Shown here: in pieces, positions 56,953-64,000 of the stretch
How the letters are laid out: the number at the start of each line of letters is the position of its first letter
Position numbering within the stretch: position 1 is the first letter of the stretch
Origin: Sulfuricystis thermophila
GTDB taxonomy: Bacteria > Pseudomonadota > Gammaproteobacteria > Burkholderiales > Rhodocyclaceae
Assembly: GCF_004323595.1 (NCBI RefSeq)
Contig: NZ_AP019373.1
Span: forward strand, 2,673,316-2,737,315
Length of the DNA: 64,000 bases
Direction: 5' to 3'
Position numbers and translations under genes: made by a program
Notes under the pieces: generated by a model
The model's input: the letters and a program-made list of their open reading frames with translations, nothing else
What the model was told of the DNA's origin: nothing
Databases searched by the model: none

Positions 56953-57983
56953 TCCTCTTCCTCGATGTGGTGCGTGGTCAGCGAGCGCCACAGCAACACC
57001 GGAATGATCAGCGTGAATACGATCACTTCCTTGAAGGCCGACGCCCAGAAGGACGAAAAGGATTCGAGCAGCCCGACCAACACGGCGCCCGCCGCCGCCA
57101 CCGGGTAACTCGCCAGCCCGCCGATGATGGCGCCGACGAAACCTTTCAGACCGATCAAAAAACCGGTGTCGTAATACACGGTCGTGATCGGCGCGATCAG
57201 AATGCCGGAGAGCGCGCCGATCGCCGCCGCCAAAAGGAAAGTCAGCCGGCCGGCGAGCGTGGTCGAAATGCCCATCAGCCGCGCGCCGGCACGATTCACC
57301 GCGGTGGCGCGCAAGGCCTTGCCGTAAAGACTCTTTTCGAAAAAGAAATATAGCGCGGCGATCAAGACGAGGCTCGTGCCGATCACCCACAGGCTCTGGC
57401 CACTGACGCTCAGTACACCGAGATCGAAGCTGGCCTCGGAAAATGCCTGGGTGCGCGAGCCTTCCGCGCCGAAGAACAGCAGGCCCAACCCGACCAGGGT
57501 CAGGTGGAGCGCCACCGAGACGATCAGTAGCACCAGCACCGAGGCTTCCGCGATCGGCTGATAGACCAGTCGATACAGTTGCGGACCGAGCGGCACCACC
57601 ACGGCAAGGGCGAGCAGCACTTGCAACAGCATCGGCCAATCGCGCGGTGAGCCGCCGAGCAGCAGAGCAGTCATGACAAGTGGATAAACGAGCTGGCCCA
57701 CCAGCAAGCGCAGAAAACGCCCTCTACCGGCACGCAGGCTGGCTGGCGCATCGACCGCCAGCGACGCCAGGCCAAGGGCGAGCAGCAACCAGAGTGTGCC
57801 CGGCGTCTGCCCGCTCTGGATGCCGGCCAAGGTCAGCGCGCCATAGGCGACGAATTCGCCCTGGGGAATGAAGATCACGCGTGTAACGGCGAACACCAGC
57901 ACCAGCGCCAGCGCCAGCAGCGCGTAGATGGCGCCGGTGACGATGCCGTCCTGGCCGAGTAACAGTGCGATTTGCAGGTCCAT
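56949..57983 (-). CDS. livH: branched-chain amino-acid-type ABC permease (LivH)
   Basis: Inner-membrane permease. The 344-residue protein has about eight hydrophobic segments. The N-terminal GAIYALLALALVLVFAVTRVI and FIPQGEFVAYGAL correspond to the family's start, and an RATAVNRAGARLMGISTT loop contacts the ATPase. I chose ATG 57983 (MDLQIALLL); a TTG 12 nt upstream is also in frame, and neither has a clear Shine-Dalgarno sequence. The 3' end overlaps the fused permease-ATPase gene. Confidence 0.9.
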   Translation of the reverse strand: MDLQIALLLGQDGIVTGAIYALLALALVLVFAVTRVIFIPQGEFVAYGALTLAGIQSGQTPGTLWLLLALGLASLAVDAPASLRAGRGRFLRLLVGQLVYPLVMTALLLGGSPRDWPMLLQVLLALAVVVPLGPQLYRLVYQPIAEASVLVLLIVSVALHLTLVGLGLLFFGAEGSRTQAFSEASFDLGVLSVSGQSLWVIGTSLVLIAALYFFFEKSLYGKALRATAVNRAGARLMGISTTLAGRLTFLLAAAIGALSGILIAPITTVYYDTGFLIGLKGFVGAIIGGLASYPVAAAGAVLVGLLESFSSFWASAFKEVIVFTLIIPVLLWRSLTTHHIEEEE

Positions 57984-58000
57984 TCGCGTGATCAAACAAC

Positions 58001-58028
58001 AAGGGCGCCGGAGCCTTCCGACGCCCTT
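58001..58028 (-). terminator. hairpin between livJ and livH, probable partial terminator
   Basis: AAGGGCGCCGGA-GCCT-TCCGACGCCCTT pairs over 12 positions with one mismatch. On the minus strand it is followed by GTTGTTTGAT, weakly T-rich. It lies 19 bp after the binding-protein stop and probably lowers read-through into the permease genes. Confidence 0.65.
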
Positions 58029-58047
58029 GGCTTTAAGACAGAGTACT

Positions 58048-59196
58048 CTACTGGATCAGCTTCCAGTCGCCATTCTCGACTCTGACCATGACGCGTGCGC
58101 GCTGGTCGAAGCCCAAGTGGTCGGTCGGCGACATGTTGACGATGCCGTGCGAAACGGTCACGTTCTTCAGCCCCTCGAGCGCATCGCGCAGCGCCGCCTT
58201 GAATTCCTTCGTGCCGGGCTTGGCTTTTTTGAGCGCCACCGGCACCGCATTGGCGAGCAGGATGCCGGCATCCCAGGCATGCGCGCCGAAGGTCGAGGTG
58301 CTGCCCTTGCCGTGCGCCGCTTCATACCTGCTCACATAGTCGAGCGCCACCTTCTTGATCGGGTTGCTGTCGGGCAGTTGCGCGGCGACCAGCACCGGAC
58401 CGGCGGGCAGCAGCGTGCCTTCGCAGTCCTTGCCGCAGACGCGCAGGAAATCCTTGTTGGCCACGCCGTGGGTCTGATAGTAGGCACCCTTGTAACCCTT
58501 CTCCTTCAGCGTCTTCTGTGGCAGCGCCGCCGGCGTGCCCGAGCCGGCGATCAGCACCGCGTCCGGCTTGGCGGCGATGATCTTCAACACCTGGCCGGTC
58601 ACCGACGTGTCGTTGCGGTTATAGCGCTCGTTGGCGACGATCTTCAGCTTGCGCGCTTCGGCGATCTTGGCGAATTCGTTGAACCAGCCTTCGCCGTAGG
58701 CATCGGCAAAGCCAATGAAAGCCACCGTCTTGATGCCATGACTGGTCATGTGCTCGACGATCGCCGTCGACATCTGGATGTCGTTCTGCGGCGTCTTGAA
58801 CACCCATTTGACCTTGGGGTTGGCGGTATCGACGATGCGCGCCGAGGCGGCCATCGAGATCATCGGCGTTTCGGCTTCGGCGACGACGTCGATCATCGCC
58901 AGCGAATTCGGCGTGATCGTGGAGCCGACGATCACATCCACCTTGTCCTCGGTGATGAGCTTGCGGGTGTTCTTGACGGCCGTGGTGGTGTCCGAAGCAT
59001 CGTCGAGGACGATGTAATTCACCTTTTCGCCGCCGATCGTGGTCGGCAACATCGCCACCGTGTTCTTTTCCGGAATGCCGAGTGAGGCCGCGGGTCCCGT
59101 TGCCGAGACGACGACACCGACATTGATATCGGCCATGGCCGTGCCGGCAAGACCGGCCAAGAGCGCGACGCACAGCGTCTTCAAATTCAACTTCAT
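58048..59196 (-). CDS. periplasmic substrate-binding protein of the Liv-type transporter
   Basis: The 382-residue precursor has a signal peptide (hydrophobic residues 7-20, cleavage after Ala-Met-Ala near 22) and a type I periplasmic binding fold. Segments are INVGVVVSATGPAASLGIPE, IGFADAYGEGWFNEFAK, and AHAWDAGILLANAVPVAL near the C-terminus. Two cysteines (VCGKDCEG) may form a disulfide. The ligand is unknown. It heads the minus-strand cluster with livH, the LivM-LivG fusion and livF. Confidence 0.9.
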   Translation of the reverse strand: MKLNLKTLCVALLAGLAGTAMADINVGVVVSATGPAASLGIPEKNTVAMLPTTIGGEKVNYIVLDDASDTTTAVKNTRKLITEDKVDVIVGSTITPNSLAMIDVVAEAETPMISMAASARIVDTANPKVKWVFKTPQNDIQMSTAIVEHMTSHGIKTVAFIGFADAYGEGWFNEFAKIAEARKLKIVANERYNRNDTSVTGQVLKIIAAKPDAVLIAGSGTPAALPQKTLKEKGYKGAYYQTHGVANKDFLRVCGKDCEGTLLPAGPVLVAAQLPDSNPIKKVALDYVSRYEAAHGKGSTSTFGAHAWDAGILLANAVPVALKKAKPGTKEFKAALRDALEGLKNVTVSHGIVNMSPTDHLGFDQRARVMVRVENGDWKLIQ

Positions 59197-59247
59197 GGGC
59201 TCCTCCCTAAAGTTTTGGTGAAAGGCACTAGAAACAGCGCCAATTTA

Positions 59248-60060
59248 TCATCGCGCCGGCTTCTCGTCCATGAATCCGAAAGGGTTTTCGGAGAAAGTGT
59301 CCCAGGCGATCTTGATGATCAGCAGCGAGGTCATGATCAGGAACACGCCGCGCACGAAGCCGCTGCCATGGCGGATCGCCAGCTTGCTGCCCAAGCGTGA
59401 GCCGGCGATGTTGCACAGCGCCATGCCGAAACCGAGCGTCCATAGGACATGTCCGGATGGCGCGAAAAGCAGCAAGGCGCCGGCGTTCGTCGCCGCGTTG
59501 AGGATCTTTGCGCTCGCCGAAGCGTGCAGGAAATCCATGCCGAAGAGACGCACGAAGGCAAAGATCATGAAGCTGCCGGCCCCAGGACCGAAAAAGCCAT
59601 CGTAGAAACCGAGCACCGCGCCGACCAATAACGCCGTGGCGAGGAGATGCTCGGCGGCCACCCGGGGTGAGCGCTTGCTTACACCAAAATCCGGTTTCGA
59701 CCAGGTATAGACCGCGACCGCCAGGAGCAGGACCAGCACCAGCGGGCGCACGACGTCCTTGGGCAGCCAGGCCACCACGGCGGCGCCAAGAAAGGAAAAC
59801 AGGAAAGCCGCGGCGGCCGCCGGCAGCACCCAGCGCCAGGGCAGCTCCACCGCCCGCAGGTAACGCCGCGCGGCAGAGAGGGTGCCGAAGATCGACGCCA
59901 GCTTGTTGGTGCCGAACAGCGTGGCCGGCGCCTCGCGCGGCAAGCCGGCGAATAGTGCCGGCACCTGGATCAGGCCCCCGCCTCCCGCCACCGCATCGAC
60001 GAAGCCGGCAAAAAACGCTGCGAGCAGCAACGTGAGCCAGAGCGGATCGAATTGGTTCAT
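59248..60060 (-). CDS. TauE/SafE-family membrane transporter
   Basis: The 270-residue protein has about eight hydrophobic segments and the family pattern AAFFAGFVDAVAGGGGLIQVP at the N-terminus, repeated as VLGFYDGFFGPGAGSF in the second half. Members export sulfite, sulfoacetate or similar anions. The ATG at 60060 is 4 bp from a 24-bp repeat. It lies between livJ and mnmE on the same strand; no pathway partner is nearby. Confidence 0.85.
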   Translation of the reverse strand: MNQFDPLWLTLLLAAFFAGFVDAVAGGGGLIQVPALFAGLPREAPATLFGTNKLASIFGTLSAARRYLRAVELPWRWVLPAAAAAFLFSFLGAAVVAWLPKDVVRPLVLVLLLAVAVYTWSKPDFGVSKRSPRVAAEHLLATALLVGAVLGFYDGFFGPGAGSFMIFAFVRLFGMDFLHASASAKILNAATNAGALLLFAPSGHVLWTLGFGMALCNIAGSRLGSKLAIRHGSGFVRGVFLIMTSLLIIKIAWDTFSENPFGFMDEKPAR

Positions 60061-60064
60061 CGGG

Positions 60065-60088
60065 GTGCCGTGTTGCCAGCGCCGAGTT
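60065..60088 (+). repeat. 24-bp dispersed repeat, copy at 60065
   Basis: Reads GTGCCGTGTTGCCAGCGCC then GAGTT (about four changes). It fills the gap between the mnmE stop (60092) and the TauE-like start (60060). Confidence 0.8.
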
Positions 60089-60091
60089 TCA

Positions 60092-61450
60092 TCACTTTCC
60101 GATGCAGAACCGACCGAAGATCACCCCCAGCAAGTCGTCGGCGGTGAATTCGCCGGTGATGCTCGACAAGGCCTGCTGCGCAAGGCGCAGCTCCTCGGCG
60201 GCGAGTTCCAGCTGGCGCAAATGCTCGTGGGCGGCGGTGAGGCGCTCCTCCGCCTCCGCCAGCGCTTCGAGGTGCCGCGCGCGGGCGAGCAGCGCGTCTT
60301 CGCCATGGCCACGCCAGCCGGCGATGCGCAGCAGCTCTTCGTGGAGCAGCTCGATGCCAGCGCCCTGCTTTGCCGAAAGCACGATATGAACGATGCCTTT
60401 GACGACCTCCCTTTCGGGCGGCCGTTGGGCGAGATCGCACTTGTTTTCGATGACGATGCGCTCGATCCCGGCCGGCAGCCGCGCGATGATCGCCTGATCG
60501 GCCGGCGTGATACCGGAACGGGCATCGACGATTTGCAGGATCGCGTCGGCGCGGGCGATTTCCTGCCAGGTGCGTTCGATGCCGATCTTTTCCACCGCAT
60601 CCTCGGTTTCGCGCAGCCCGGCGGTATCGATGATCGAGACCGGAATGCCTTCGACGAGGATCGTTTCGCGCACCGCATCGCGTGTCGTGCCGGCAATGTC
60701 GGTGACGATCGCGCGCTCTTCGCCGGCGAGCCGGTTGAGCAACGAGCTTTTGCCGACATTCGGCAGGCCGGCGAGCACCACGGTGAGGCCCGAACGCAAC
60801 ACGCTGCCTTCACGCGCCCGAGTGCGCAGATGGGCCAGATCGGCGCGCAGCTTTTCGAGCCGTGGCACGATGTCGGTATCACTGAGCGGATCGATCTCCT
60901 CGTCGGGAAAGTCGAGCGTGGCTTCGATCAGGCATCTCAACTCGATCAGGCCGTCAGTGAGTGCTCGCACGGCATGGGAGAACTCGCCCGATAGCGACCT
61001 CACTGCCGCGCGTGCGGCCTGGCTCGAGGCCGCATCGATCAAATCGGCGATGCCTTCGGCCTGGGCAAGATCGATCTTGTCGTTGAGATAGGCACGCAAT
61101 GAAAACTCGCCCGGCAAGGCTCGCCGCGCGCCCAGTTCGACGCAGCGGGAAAGCAGGGTATGCATCACCACCGGCCCGCCGTGGCCGTGCAGTTCGAGCA
61201 CATCCTCGCCGGTAAAGGAATGCGGCGCGGGAAAATAGATCAGCAGGCCTTGGTCGAGCAGACCGCCATCGGCGGCGAGAAAGTCCGCAAGCAGCGCTCG
61301 GCGCGGCGCGATGCGCTCGACGGGCTTACCGGTGAGCTGGGAAGCCATCGGCAACAGATCCCGGCCGGAGACCCGCACCACGCCGATGCCACCCCGCCCC
61401 GGTGGCGTCGCGATCGCGGCGATCGTGTCAGTGCGCTTTGAGGCCGGCAC
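60092..61450 (-). CDS. mnmE: tRNA modification GTPase MnmE
   Basis: GTPase partner of MnmG in wobble-uridine modification. The 452-residue protein has the N-terminal folate-binding domain (GRGGIGVVRVSG), HGHGGPVVMHTLLSRC, the G1 motif GLPNVGKS at residues 228-235, a switch region with DIAGTTRDAV, DTAGLRETEDAVE, a base-recognition ENKCD, and the C-terminal catalytic FCIGK. It overlaps yidC by 23 bp. Confidence 0.97.
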   Translation of the reverse strand: MPASKRTDTIAAIATPPGRGGIGVVRVSGRDLLPMASQLTGKPVERIAPRRALLADFLAADGGLLDQGLLIYFPAPHSFTGEDVLELHGHGGPVVMHTLLSRCVELGARRALPGEFSLRAYLNDKIDLAQAEGIADLIDAASSQAARAAVRSLSGEFSHAVRALTDGLIELRCLIEATLDFPDEEIDPLSDTDIVPRLEKLRADLAHLRTRAREGSVLRSGLTVVLAGLPNVGKSSLLNRLAGEERAIVTDIAGTTRDAVRETILVEGIPVSIIDTAGLRETEDAVEKIGIERTWQEIARADAILQIVDARSGITPADQAIIARLPAGIERIVIENKCDLAQRPPEREVVKGIVHIVLSAKQGAGIELLHEELLRIAGWRGHGEDALLARARHLEALAEAEERLTAAHEHLRQLELAAEELRLAQQALSSITGEFTADDLLGVIFGRFCIGK

Positions 61451-63032
61451 GCTCGATCATGCGGTTGACCTGCCACTGCTGGGCGATCGACAGGATGTTG
61501 TTGACCGTCCAGTAGAGCACCAGGCCGGCCGGGAAGAACAGGAACATGCCGGTGAATACGATCGGCATCCACAGCATGATCTTGGCCTGGATCGGGTCCG
61601 GCGGCGTCGGGTTGAGCTTGGTCTGCACGAACATCGAAATGCCCATGATGATCGGCAGGACGTAGTAGGGATCCTTCACCGACAGATCGGTGATCCAGCC
61701 CAGCCAAGGCGCGCCGCGCAGCTCGACGGTGCCCAACAGCACCCAGTAGAGCGCGATGAACACGGGGATCTGCACGAGGATCGGCAGACAGCCGCCCAGG
61801 GGATTGACTTTCTCGCGCTTGTAGAGCTCCATCATCTCCAGGTTCATGCGCTGCTTGTCGTCGGCGTACATCTCTTTGAGCTTCATCAGCTTCGGCGTCA
61901 GCACGCGCATCTTTGCCATCGATTTGTAGCTGGCGGCGGAGAGCGGAAAGAAAATCAGCTTGATCAGCACCGTCAACACGATGATCGCCCAGCCCCAGTT
62001 GCCGACCAGCTTGTGAATCCATTGCAGCACCCAGAACAGCGGGGCGGCGATGAAGGTCAGCCAGCCATAATCGACGACCAGATCCAGCCCCGGCGCGATT
62101 TTTTCCAGCTTGTCCTGCTCCTGCGGTCCGGCATACAACGGCACCGTCAGCTCGGTTCCGGTGATGGGCACGACGACCCCGGCGGCGTAGAGGTTGCCAT
62201 CCAGCTTGCGGGTGAAATACTCCCGCGGCCCATTGGCCGGAATCCAGGCCGAGACGAAATAGTGCTGCACCAGCGCCACCCAGCCGTCGTTGGCGGTGGT
62301 CGGGTGCTTGCCCTTCTCGCCGAAGGCCTTGAATTCGACCTTCTTGAATTTGTCCTGATCGGTGAAGAACGCCGCGCCGGTAAAGGTGGACGTCGACATC
62401 GCGCCGCCCGTCCCTTCCGGCGGCGTATCGTTGCGCACCAGCTGGAAATAGGCATGGGCGCCGGCCGGCGGTTGGGCACCGACGAAGGCATATTGAACGT
62501 CGATCAGATAACTGCCGCGCTTGAAGACATAAGTCTTGACGACCTTGCCGCCTCCCTCGATCGGCGCTTCGAGCGCGATTCGCAGCGCCTCTTCGCCGTC
62601 CTTGAGTTCCATCGCCTGAGCCGGCAGCGACCAGACGGATTTGTGGTTCGGCAGCCCCGGACCGATCAGGCCCGACTGGGCTGCATAGGCATGGGCCGGG
62701 TCGATCAGCACGAAATGCTTGTCCGGTCTGTCATGGGCCTGATGCTTGAGCAATTCCAGACGCACCAGATCCCCTCCCTGCGAGGAAATTTCTGCTTCGA
62801 CCAGATCGGTGCGCACCTTCATCACCGCAGCCTGCGCCGCCGGAGCGGTGGAGGAAGTCGGCGTTGGCGGGACGGCACTGCCGGAGGCGCTGGGCACACT
62901 GCTGGCTGCAGGGACGGCAGAAGCCTGCGGCTGGGTCACGGGCGGCGGCAAATCCTTGCGCTGCCAGGCGTCCCACAGCATCATGCAGGAAAACAAGAAG
63001 ACCAGCAGCAGAATCAGGCGTTGATTGTCCAT
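61428..63032 (-). CDS. yidC: membrane protein insertase YidC
   Basis: Inserts and folds inner-membrane proteins, alone or with Sec. The 534-residue protein has an N-terminal helix (residues 5-20), a Pro/Ala/Ser-rich linker (25-65), the large periplasmic domain (about 65-320) and the conserved five-helix C-terminal core starting WTFIAAPLFWVLQWIHKLVG. Within the linker, residues 52-60 (SAVPPTPTS) are encoded by a 24-bp repeat copy in frame. Confidence 0.96.
   Translation of the reverse strand: MDNQRLILLLVFLFSCMMLWDAWQRKDLPPPVTQPQASAVPAASSVPSASGSAVPPTPTSSTAPAAQAAVMKVRTDLVEAEISSQGGDLVRLELLKHQAHDRPDKHFVLIDPAHAYAAQSGLIGPGLPNHKSVWSLPAQAMELKDGEEALRIALEAPIEGGGKVVKTYVFKRGSYLIDVQYAFVGAQPPAGAHAYFQLVRNDTPPEGTGGAMSTSTFTGAAFFTDQDKFKKVEFKAFGEKGKHPTTANDGWVALVQHYFVSAWIPANGPREYFTRKLDGNLYAAGVVVPITGTELTVPLYAGPQEQDKLEKIAPGLDLVVDYGWLTFIAAPLFWVLQWIHKLVGNWGWAIIVLTVLIKLIFFPLSAASYKSMAKMRVLTPKLMKLKEMYADDKQRMNLEMMELYKREKVNPLGGCLPILVQIPVFIALYWVLLGTVELRGAPWLGWITDLSVKDPYYVLPIIMGISMFVQTKLNPTPPDPIQAKIMLWMPIVFTGMFLFFPAGLVLYWTVNNILSIAQQWQVNRMIERAGLKAH
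62855..62878 (-). repeat. 24-bp dispersed repeat inside yidC
   Basis: Reads AAGTCGGCGTTGGCGGGACG then GCAC (one change), in frame in the low-complexity periplasmic linker of YidC. Confidence 0.9.
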
Positions 63033-63068
63033 GATCGGGGGGAGCTACGACGAAAGAGGAGCGTCATT

Positions 63069-63290
63069 CTACGGCACCGGATCGTGACCGCCAGGATGCC
63101 AGGGATGACAGCGCAGGACGCGACGCAGCGCCAGCCAGGTACCCAACAGGGGGCCGTGCTTTTCGAGTGCCTCGATCGCGTAATGCGAACAGGTCGGATG
63201 GAAACGGCAGGAGGGGGGGAAGAAAGGGCTGATCAACAGTTGATAAGCACGTACCAACCAGATCAGCGGCTTGGCCAACAGATTTTTCAC
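63069..63290 (-). CDS. yidD: membrane protein insertion efficiency factor YidD
   Basis: Small protein helping YidC-dependent insertion. The 73-residue protein has the family pattern LIRAYQ-like [20 protein letters not shown], then [15 protein letters not shown] and [13 protein letters not shown]. Its start overlaps the rnpA stop (ATGA). Confidence 0.95.
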   Translation of the reverse strand: MKNLLAKPLIWLVRAYQLLISPFFPPSCRFHPTCSHYAIEALEKHGPLLGTWLALRRVLRCHPWHPGGHDPVP

Positions 63291-63706
63291 TGCGGGCTCC
63301 GCTCCCGGACGCCCTCTGCCTGCCTCTTGGCGTCTGACTTGGCGAGTCTGTCGAGCAAGCCCTCGATTTCCGTGCGCCAGACTGATTTTTCGATGGCGGC
63401 CACCGGCCGCAGCAAGCGCAGGACGATGTCCAGTGCCGGCAAGCCAGGCCGCTTGAGGCGAAAGGCCTCGCGGGCCTGTCGTTTGATCGCATTGCGCAGG
63501 ACGGCGCTGCGCGCCTGCTTTTTGGGAAGCACCAGACCCAGGCGCGGGTGCTTCAGAGCGTTTTCCCTGAAATGCAGTGCGAATCGCTCGCCACGCACGA
63601 CCTGCCGGGCATGGAAAACCGCGGAGAATTCCTGCGGTCTCAGCAGCCGAAAACAGCGGCCGAAGCCAAACCGACCTGGATCGGCAACAAGGCCGCAGCG
63701 TTTCAA
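63287..63706 (-). CDS. rnpA: ribonuclease P protein component
   Basis: Protein subunit of RNase P for tRNA 5' maturation. The 139-residue protein has [18 protein letters not shown] near residues 17-34 and the RNA-binding [13 protein letters not shown] motif. The start TTG 63706 is the only initiator upstream of the conserved beginning, 6 bp after rpmH. The C-terminal 25 residues are charged and not conserved. Confidence 0.92.
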   Translation of the reverse strand: MKRCGLVADPGRFGFGRCFRLLRPQEFSAVFHARQVVRGERFALHFRENALKHPRLGLVLPKKQARSAVLRNAIKRQAREAFRLKRPGLPALDIVLRLLRPVAAIEKSVWRTEIEGLLDRLAKSDAKRQAEGVRERSPQ

Positions 63707-63712
63707 GCGCGA

Positions 63713-63847
63713 TCAGACGGCCAGACGGTGACGGCCCTTGGCGCGACGGGCGCGCAACACTGCGCGGCCACCGCGAGTGCGAGAACGAACGAGAAAGCCA
63801 TGCGTGCGCTTGCGGCGAACCACGGAGGGTTGGTAGGTACGTTTCAT
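63713..63847 (-). CDS. rpmH: 50S ribosomal protein L34
   Basis: The 44-residue, very basic ribosomal protein starts [20 protein letters not shown] and ends GRHRLAV, matching L34 throughout. It is the first gene of rpmH-rnpA-yidD-yidC-mnmE, next to the replication origin. A strong promoter lies directly upstream. Confidence 0.97.
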   Translation of the reverse strand: MKRTYQPSVVRRKRTHGFLVRSRTRGGRAVLRARRAKGRHRLAV

Positions 63848-63878
63848 GTCGGCATCCTTGGCTGAAAAAAAGCCCTGT

Positions 63879-63908
63879 ATTACAGCTTGTTGAAGATCAT
63901 CTTGTCAA
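63879..63908 (-). promoter_or_regulatory. rpmH promoter
   Basis: On the minus strand, -35 TTGACA (63908-63903), an 18-bp spacer and -10 TGTAAT (63884-63879). The consensus -35 and position just before rpmH make this the likely main promoter of the ribosomal-protein/RNase P cluster. Confidence 0.8.
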
Positions 63909-63948
63909 GGACTTCGCACTGCTGGGCACTTTCCGGCGCTTACAGGGT

Positions 63949-64000
63949 TGTGGATAACCCTGCGCGAATTGTTTAGAATCGACGGCGGAAGGGTGAAAGT
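63949..64000 (+). other. DnaA box at the rpmH-dnaA junction; probable origin region (partial)
   Basis: TGTGGATAA (63949-63957) is a perfect DnaA box (TTATCCACA on the minus strand). A -10-like TAGAAT follows at about 63974-63979, and the window ends in a purine-rich Shine-Dalgarno-like GGAAGGGTGAAAG. This is what precedes dnaA in genomes with the rpmH/dnaA divergence, so dnaA is expected to begin just past position 64000 on +. Only one perfect box is visible. Confidence 0.65.

Noticed and set aside
61311..63731. An 806-codon open frame on + across yidC and mnmE
   Set aside because: It is antisense to three well-recognised genes (mnmE, yidC, yidD/rnpA) and its translation is Arg/Gln/Asp-rich without any domain; such long shadow frames are expected at high GC.

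Overview
The window is about 64 kb of a high-GC betaproteobacterial chromosome. Several features suggest a facultatively anaerobic relative of Rhodocyclales or Nitrosomonadales: the betaproteobacterial-type GshA, the argS-SPOR-dsbA gene order, an incomplete regulatory phosphotransferase (PTS) system with HPr kinase, and anaerobic ubiquinone genes. The lineage is inferred from gene content only. Genes are densely packed, with many ATGA or GTGA stop/start overlaps. The right edge is next to the replication origin: rpmH, rnpA, yidD, yidC and mnmE are followed by a DnaA box, and two parS sites and parAB lie about 10-13 kb away.

Region by region. 1-9.6 kb: a partial ABC-F ATPase, an HDOD protein, gshA, apbE, the PTS genes (EIIA, HPr, EI), an NlpC/P60 hydrolase, metX-metW and tRNA-Leu. 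9.7-13.3 kb: a PAS/GGDEF/EAL protein with a small partner gene behind a perfect FNR-type box, a hydrolase and a thioredoxin-like ferredoxin. 13.4-19.3 kb: an MFS transporter, and an operon ubiU - toxin/antitoxin - ubiV - ubiT - vanZ - mazG behind a second FNR-type promoter. 19.3-23.4 kb: SDR, dsbA, SPOR protein, argS. 23.6-30.4 kb: DsrE protein, ahpC-ahpF facing a rubrerythrin/Fe-S/DUF3501 operon across a likely OxyR site, then a small GTPase and a bactofilin. 30.5-42 kb, all on +: ribBX-ribH-nusB-thiL-pgpA-pncC-recA-recX-lptB-rpoN-hpf-ptsN-hprK-DUF971-ubiE-ubiJ. 42-64 kb, all on -: an HTH/PAS protein, the atp operon, parB-parA-rsmG-mnmG, a branched-chain amino-acid-type ABC transporter, a TauE-like exporter, mnmE, yidC, yidD, rnpA and rpmH.

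The most distinctive feature is a set of small repeats laid over this housekeeping core. Four copies of a 163-206 bp element have terminal inverted repeats starting CCCAGATTGTCCATT. Each copy has a perfect 5-bp target duplication (TTGAA, TTCAA, TTTAA, ATGAT). Three of the four sit exactly on stop codons, and one split an overlapping ubiE/ubiJ stop-start while restoring both codons. Thirteen copies of a 24-bp repeat (core GCCAGCGCCGACTT) lie beside start codons or inside coding sequence; rsmG, yidC and a LivM-LivG fusion carry it in frame. A 75-bp palindrome lies in frame inside a hydrolase gene, and an 86-bp inverted-repeat element forms the leader of the MFS gene.

The regulatory sites fit the physiology. 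FNR-type boxes sit at about -41 of inferred promoters for anaerobic ubiquinone synthesis and for c-di-GMP signalling. An OxyR-like site lies upstream of ahpC. Both the EIIA/HPr/EI and EIIA-Ntr/HprK halves of a regulatory PTS are present, with no sugar permease.
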